From contig DASYSA010000605.1 of assembly GCA_036003885.1 (NCBI GenBank), positions 1-20,765 of the forward strand: a stretch of DNA of 20,765 bases, in the 5' to 3' direction. The translations under genes were made by a program, and so were the position numbers. The notes below the pieces were generated by a model that worked only from the letters and a program-made list of their open reading frames with translations, made no database searches and was not told the origin of the DNA. The stretch comes from DASYSA01 sp036003885 (GTDB lineage: Bacteria > Acidobacteriota > Blastocatellia > UBA7656). Every line of letters begins with the position of its first letter. The first letter of the stretch is position 1. Positions 16,536-20,765 of the stretch are shown one piece after another.

Positions 16536-17840
16536 ATGAGGAGCTTCATATCAGCCGTACTGCTTTTGTCCGTTCTCTCCCCTCCGATCTGCGCTGCTGA
16601 CACATCCTATCGCGAAGCCGCACTTCAGGCCGCCCGATGGATAAGGGCTTCAACCATACAAGCTGGACAAGGCGCTGTCTGGCCTGCAGATCCTCGCGAT
16701 GCGAAATCAGTCAACGACACGCTGTACGCTGGTACTCCGGGTGTAGTCCTCTTCTTCATTGAAGCCTATCGCTCGACCGGCGATCAGTCATTCCTGAAGG
16801 ACGCCCGCGCTGGAGCCGATCATCTGCTGGAAGCGTTCCCAAGTATCAAGGCGTCTGGTCTTTACGAAGGGATCGCAGGAGTCGGGTTCGCTTTGATGGA
16901 AGCCTTCAAAGCCACGAAAGATTCAAGGTATCGGCGAGGCGCGCTGCGATGCGCCCGGCTGGTGGGCGAGCGCGCCAGAAAAGCCGGGAACGGGATTGAC
17001 TGGGATGATACAACGGACATCATCGCCGGGGGCGCGGGCATCGGGCTCTTTCTGCTCTCTGCCGCTCGAGAGCTGAATGAGCCGGCATTTCGCGAACTCG
17101 CGATCCGTGATGCGTACAGACTGATCGAGCTGGGCCGATCCGAGAAGAATGGCTTGAAATGGGCAATGAACCCTACCTTCGCGCGCCTAATGCCCAACTT
17201 CTCGCACGGCACAGCGGGTATCGCGTACTTCCTGGCGACTCTTTATCAACAGACCAGGAAGAAAGAGTTCCTCGATGCCGCGCTCGCTGGAGCGAGGTAT
17301 CTTGAAAGCGTCGCGAGGACCGATGGTGATATCTGTCTTATTTTCCACAACGAGCCCGACGGGAAGGACCTTTACTATCTCGGATGGTGTCACGGACCAG
17401 TCGGTACTGCGAGGTTGTTTTATCGGTTGTATCAAGTCACCGGCAACCGGGAGTGGATGAGATGGGTCTCCCGCGCTGCCCGAGGCATTATGACCAGTGG
17501 AATTCCGGAAATGCAGACAGCGGGCTTCTGGAATAACGTCAGCCAGTGTTGCGGCTCAGCGGGCGTCGCACAGTTCTTTCTGGACTTGTATCGTGTGACT
17601 CATAGGCGCGACTATCTCGACTTCTCGAAGCGGGTGACGGCGCAGGTCCTTGCGAAGGCGACGCAAGACCAAGATGGCATCAGGTGGATTCAAGCCGAAC
17701 ACCGCGTAAAGCCGGACCTGCTGGTGGCCCAGACAGGTTACATGCAGGGAGCAGCAGGAATTGGAATGCTGCTGTTGCACCTGGACCAACTTCATAACAG
17801 AAAAAGAAGATCGATACGGTTCCCAGATTCGCCTTTCTGA
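16536..17840 (+). CDS. exported LanC-like protein with CCG zinc motif
   Basis: 434 residues from the ATG at 16536, six bases after AGGTGG; an upstream start at 16476 lies inside the leader hairpin. MRSFISAVLLLSVLSPPICA is a signal peptide. The rest has the repeating helical pattern of the LanC alpha/alpha toroid, with GxxG turns (GTPGVVLFF, GIAGVGFAL, GGAGIGLFLL, GTAGIAYFL, GPVGTARLF, GSAGVAQFF, GAAGIGMLL). Counterparts of the cyclase residues are present: D161 (DIIAGGAG), H224 (SHGTAG), C285 (GWCHG) and C338/C339 (QCCGSAG). The last motif is normally CHG; a cysteine replaces the zinc-binding His, as in the CCG group of lanthipeptide synthetases such as ProcM. The arginine four residues before the first cysteine in NisC is Tyr here. 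No dehydratase or precursor gene is nearby, and export argues against normal lanthipeptide synthesis. It could be a repurposed zinc thiol enzyme or a glycan-active relative. Confidence 0.8.
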   Translation: MRSFISAVLLLSVLSPPICAADTSYREAALQAARWIRASTIQAGQGAVWPADPRDAKSVNDTLYAGTPGVVLFFIEAYRSTGDQSFLKDARAGADHLLEAFPSIKASGLYEGIAGVGFALMEAFKATKDSRYRRGALRCARLVGERARKAGNGIDWDDTTDIIAGGAGIGLFLLSAARELNEPAFRELAIRDAYRLIELGRSEKNGLKWAMNPTFARLMPNFSHGTAGIAYFLATLYQQTRKKEFLDAALAGARYLESVARTDGDICLIFHNEPDGKDLYYLGWCHGPVGTARLFYRLYQVTGNREWMRWVSRAARGIMTSGIPEMQTAGFWNNVSQCCGSAGVAQFFLDLYRVTHRRDYLDFSKRVTAQVLAKATQDQDGIRWIQAEHRVKPDLLVAQTGYMQGAAGIGMLLLHLDQLHNRKRRSIRFPDSPF

Positions 17841-18180
17841 AAATCCCACCTATTCATTGCAAGAGACTTCTCTCTACACTTATTCGGTCGACACCATCTT
17901 TGATTCTGGCAACAAGAACAGAACGCGAGCAACACTTTTCGTTATCATATCTATAAAAACTATTCGTTGTACAACTCTTCGCTTTCCGGGTATAAGCCAT
18001 AGGTGGTGGCCGATGCGGTTGTTCCTGAACAATTATCATCAAAATCAGGGATGTCACCGGAGAACGGTCCAAGAGACGGAATGAGACCGAAGACGAGAAA
18101 ACGATATAGATTCGAAAGGCATCCCGATATTGGGAGCCTATGTCGCTGTTTGATGATTAACCAGGGAGCAGGAAGTAGTA
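17841..18180. other. AT-richer gap between LanC-like and kinase genes
   Basis: 340 bases with lower GC than the flanking genes. Short frames on both strands lack ribosome-binding sites and motifs. The segment around 17935-17975 is AT-rich and could hold a promoter, but no boxes are clear. AGGAAG at 18170-18175 is the binding site for the kinase start. Confidence 0.5.
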
Positions 18181-19200
18181 ATGTCCAAGCTATTGACCGT
18201 TGACAGATCGCCGGTCGCCAAGAGAAATAACTCCGGATCGCTTGAGATCGACGAACCAGTGGGGAGTGAAAACAGATACTTTCTGGGAGTCGATGGTGGG
18301 GGCACCAAGACTCATGCCGTGATCATTGATGCTCTGGGCCGGGTCGTCGGCGAAGCCTTCAGCAGAGGGTCGAACCCCCTGCGTGTCGGCCTCGAGGACG
18401 CGCTCTTACACCTCGACCAGGCCGTTTCTGAAGCCTGTGCCGCCGCCCGAATCAGTCGCGATCAGATCAATGCCGCGTGCCTCGGGCTGGCCGGTGTCAA
18501 TCATCCCATCCACTACCACACGATGAAAGACGCCCTCGACCACTCGTTTGGGATCCAGAACCTGCAGCTCGTGACGGATTTCAGGGCCGCTCTGGCCGGC
18601 GCGCTGGACGGCGAGCCGGGAGTGGTGATCATCGCCGGCACGGGATCGATCTCGGTGGGAGTGAACGAATCCGGTGAAGAAGAGCGGTCCGGCGGATGGG
18701 GACCAACGTTCTCCGATGAAGGATCGGCTTTTGACATCGCCAAGCGGGCACTGAATGCGGTGGCGGCTTCGTTCGATGGCCGTTCGCCCTCGACCGCTCT
18801 CACCGATCGAGTGTGTCAACGTCTGGGCATCGCGAGCGCGGTTGACCTGCCCGGTGTCATCTACAACGGCGATTCGGAGCCGGTTGAAATAGCATCGCTG
18901 GCGCAGCTCGTGGGCGAAGCCGCGCGCGAAGGCGATCACGTCGCGCGGCAGATACTTGCCGAGGCCGGTTCGGAACTTGGAAAACTCGTGGTCTCGGTCA
19001 TCCAGAAGCTGGGTATGCAGTCTGACTCGTTCGGTGTGGCCTATGTTGGAAGCGTCTTCAGCTCGGGCGAGTATGTGTTAAATGCGTTCAGGGAGACCGT
19101 GGCACGCGCGGCAGCCAACGCAGAAGTGCGGCCGCCCCTTTTTACACCGGCAGTAGGGGCAGCGAAGCTCGCGCAGCAAGCAGCGCGTTTCAAAGAGTGA
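18181..19200 (+). CDS. N-acetylglucosamine kinase-like sugar kinase (BadF/BadG family)
   Basis: 339 residues in the ASKHA fold of the BadF/BadG/BcrA ATPase family, NAGK-like branch. The phosphate-1 loop is VDGGGTKT with D38. The probable catalytic region is LVTDFRAALAGAL, and phosphate-2 is IIAGTGSISVG. The family-typical GGWGPTFSDEGSAFDIAKRAL follows. The late glycine segment is VAYVGSVFSSGEYVL. It probably phosphorylates N-acetylglucosamine or a related amino sugar with ATP in the cytoplasm. The first ~30 residues precede the usual family start; the ATG at 18181 has AGGAAG five bases upstream, so I kept it. A sodium:solute symporter starts 198 bases downstream, matching an uptake-then-phosphorylation module for cell-wall sugars. 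The exact substrate is not proven. Confidence 0.88.
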   Translation: MSKLLTVDRSPVAKRNNSGSLEIDEPVGSENRYFLGVDGGGTKTHAVIIDALGRVVGEAFSRGSNPLRVGLEDALLHLDQAVSEACAAARISRDQINAACLGLAGVNHPIHYHTMKDALDHSFGIQNLQLVTDFRAALAGALDGEPGVVIIAGTGSISVGVNESGEEERSGGWGPTFSDEGSAFDIAKRALNAVAASFDGRSPSTALTDRVCQRLGIASAVDLPGVIYNGDSEPVEIASLAQLVGEAAREGDHVARQILAEAGSELGKLVVSVIQKLGMQSDSFGVAYVGSVFSSGEYVLNAFRETVARAAANAEVRPPLFTPAVGAAKLAQQAARFKE

Positions 19201-19210
19201 TCGGCAACGC

Positions 19211-19383
19211 CATTTGTCACTTGTCACTTGTCATTTGTCACTCTGTCATAACTTGTCATTGGTCATCAGTCGCTTGTCATTGGTCACCGGCCACTGTCAT
19301 TGGTCATTAGTAGCTCGCCATACGTGATAGTCACTTACTGCTTGTGCCGAATGACAAATGACCAAATGACAAATGACAAATGG
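19211..19383. repeat. inverted heptad array (TTGTCAC/TTGGTCAT type)
   Basis: The left arm (about 19211-19310) repeats 7-base units TTGTCAC, TTGTCAC, TTGTCAT, TTGTCAC, then degenerate TGGTCAT/CAGTCGC units. The right arm (19351-19383) repeats ATGACAA, ATGACCA, AATGACAA, ATGACAA. The arms are complementary and could fold into a long hairpin filling the spacer between kinase and symporter. The array begins 11 bases after the kinase stop. Confidence 0.85.
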
Positions 19384-19398
19384 TAGACTCTTCGCCAA

Positions 19399-20765
19399 AT
19401 GCAACTTCGTGCACTCGATCTCACAATAATAATTGCGTATCTGGCCGGCGTCATAACCCTCGGCTGGCTCTTCAGCCGTAAGCAGAAAGACACTCGCGAC
19501 TATTTCCTGTCCGATCATGGCGTGCCATGGTGGGCTCTGGCCGCGTCGATTGTTGCCACCGAAACTTCGGTAGTGACCTTCATCAGCGTGCCCGCATTCG
19601 CCTATGCGGCAAATTCGCGGGGTGAGGGCGGCAACTTCACTTTCCTGCAATTGGTCGTGGGCTATCTCGTCGGGCGATTGATTATCGTAGCGCTGTTCAT
19701 ACCGCTCTACTTCAAGGGCGAGCTCTTTACCGTGTATCAGATCCTGGACCAAAGGTTCGGCGGCAGGGTCAAGAGAGTGGCGGCCTCGCTGTTTGTCATT
19801 ACGCGCTCTCTGTCGGATGGCGTGCGCATTTACGCGACGGCGATTCCGCTCGCCGTACTCACCGGATGGGCCGACTGGAAGTCGATCCTGATAATCGGCC
19901 TGGTGATGATCGCCTTCACGTACCTCGGTGGGATAACTGCGGTCATCTGGATCGAAGTGATTCAGTTGTTCATCTACAATCTGGGAGCGGTTGTAGCAGG
20001 ACTGATTCTGCTCAACCTGATACACGGCGGCTTCGGTGAAGTCGTGGCGGTTGGCAGAGAGTTTGGAAAGTTTCAACTTTTCGACTTCTCGTTTGATATT
20101 GCTCGCAGCTTTACGTTCTGGGCCGGGGTAATCGGTGGCGCCTTCCTGACGACCTCGACTCATGGAACCGACCAGTACATGGTTCAGCGCTATCTGTGCG
20201 GAAAGAACACCCGGCAGGCATCGGCAGCGTTGTTGACCAGCGGAGTGATCGTCTTCGCGCAGTTTGTGGTGTTTTTGATGATCGGAGTGATGCTGTTCGT
20301 CTTCTATCGCCAATCGGGAACGCTGCCCGCGGAGGTGACCCCGGACCGCATCTTCTCGCACTTCATCGTCCACGAGCTGCCGGTCGGTATCGTAGGACTG
20401 GTCATCGCGGCAATGCTGGCCGCGGCGATGTCGTCCTCGCTGAACGCGCTGGCGTCAACGGCGCTCACAGACTTCTACAAGCCGCTCTTCGCTCCGAATC
20501 GGAGCGAGTCGCATTACATGAATTTCTCGCGCCTGCTCACCGCTGTCTGGGGCGCAGTCCAGATCGCCGCGGCGATGTACGCGATTGGCAGGGACCAGCG
20601 AATAGTTGACACGGTACTCTCGATCGCGTCGTTCACGAATGGACCAATACTGGGTCTGTTCTTCCTTGGCACTCTGACGCGACGCGTGCGTCAGAACGGG
20701 GCGCTCGTGGGAGTGGTCGCCGGCATCGGGGTTATGGTCTTTGTCTGGGCGAAACTCAATGTGTC
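19399..20765 (+). CDS. sodium:solute symporter (SSS family), 3' end outside window
   Basis: 455 residues are visible and the frame is open at the window edge. It opens with a hydrophobic helix (TIIIAYLAGVITLGWLF) and the family-typical stretch RDYFLSDHGVPWWALAASI, ATETSVVTFISVP. It continues with many transmembrane helices and the SSS signature around LDQRFGGRVKRVAASLF. TSTHGTDQYMVQRYL and AAMLAAAMSSSLNALASTAL are also characteristic of sodium/sugar and related symporters. It imports a small solute with Na+ across the inner membrane; next to the kinase, an amino sugar or cell-wall fragment is likely. No good Shine-Dalgarno precedes the ATG at 19399, which sits 15 bases after the heptad array. 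The start is chosen because the first helix follows directly; Leu and other alternatives were not resolved. Confidence 0.9.
   Translation, partial: MQLRALDLTIIIAYLAGVITLGWLFSRKQKDTRDYFLSDHGVPWWALAASIVATETSVVTFISVPAFAYAANSRGEGGNFTFLQLVVGYLVGRLIIVALFIPLYFKGELFTVYQILDQRFGGRVKRVAASLFVITRSLSDGVRIYATAIPLAVLTGWADWKSILIIGLVMIAFTYLGGITAVIWIEVIQLFIYNLGAVVAGLILLNLIHGGFGEVVAVGREFGKFQLFDFSFDIARSFTFWAGVIGGAFLTTSTHGTDQYMVQRYLCGKNTRQASAALLTSGVIVFAQFVVFLMIGVMLFVFYRQSGTLPAEVTPDRIFSHFIVHELPVGIVGLVIAAMLAAAMSSSLNALASTALTDFYKPLFAPNRSESHYMNFSRLLTAVWGAVQIAAAMYAIGRDQRIVDTVLSIASFTNGPILGLFFLGTLTRRVRQNGALVGVVAGIGVMVFVWAKLNV

Noticed and set aside
17854..18072. Small Cys/Ser/Thr-containing minus-strand frame considered as a lanthipeptide precursor for the LanC-like protein
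   Set aside because: No ribosome-binding site, no leader-peptide pattern, wrong strand and no dehydratase nearby; the LanC-like protein itself is exported.
18123..18136. Near-palindrome TCCCGATATTGGGA as a possible operator before the kinase
   Set aside because: The centre does not match its reverse complement and there is no second copy, so chance cannot be excluded.
19211..19383. Possible CRISPR-like array
   Set aside because: Units are 7 bases with no spacers, and no cas genes are present; it is a simple heptad array with inverted arms.
19297..20373. Long 358-codon minus-strand frame
   Set aside because: It lies antisense to the symporter, whose family motifs are clear. The product is rich in His, Arg, Gln and Glu with no fold-like pattern, typical of a shadow frame in GC-rich DNA.

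Overview
The window looks like a chromosomal segment of a soil-type Acidobacteriota, probably of the Blastocatellia/Pyrinomonadaceae kind. This is an inference from content: secreted TPR-CHAT, Kelch and BACON proteins, a large fungalysin-type protease, a sigma factor paired with a zinc-finger TPR anti-sigma, and a secreted glycine-rich protein with a C-terminal domain I associate with that phylum. No rRNA, tRNA, integrase, transposase or CRISPR array is visible, and no taxonomic marker was available.

Layout. Bases 1-1290 hold no convincing gene, only a weak 132-codon minus-strand candidate. A secreted M36 metallopeptidase (1291-4218, minus) and a LysR regulator (4372-5259, minus) follow. Divergent from LysR is an unusual 350-residue sigma-70-like factor (5673-6725), then a two-zinc-finger transmembrane anti-sigma with a TPR tail (6810-8087, TTG start beside a hairpin). 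Bases 8164-13100 carry a degenerate duplication. The intact unit is a minus-strand secreted TPR-CHAT protease-like gene (9404-12673), divergent through a structured leader from a secreted glycine-rich protein (13021-14358). The second unit has the same leader and signal-peptide region before an orphan secreted protein (8520-9215), but its CHAT gene survives only as a fragment of roughly 150 bases (8164-8312). Next come a seven-Kelch-repeat plus BACON protein (14604-16010, minus) and, divergent from it, an exported LanC-like protein with a CCG zinc motif behind a long leader hairpin (16536-17840). The window ends in an amino-sugar module: an N-acetylglucosamine-kinase-like gene (18181-19200) and the start of a sodium:solute symporter (19399 onward, cut by the window edge).

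How the genes may work together (inference). Sigma factor and anti-sigma form a signalling pair with a periplasmic sensor half. The CHAT/secreted-protein units and the Kelch protein are plausible outputs, all exported. The kinase and symporter suggest uptake and phosphorylation of a cell-wall amino sugar.

Cross-cutting signal. Four intergenic spots carry short arrays with a strict 7-base period but four different heptamers (4286-4373, 5516-5543, 8127-8154, 19211-19383). Two abut stop codons and two form inverted arms. Several genes also have strong hairpins just upstream of their ribosome-binding sites.
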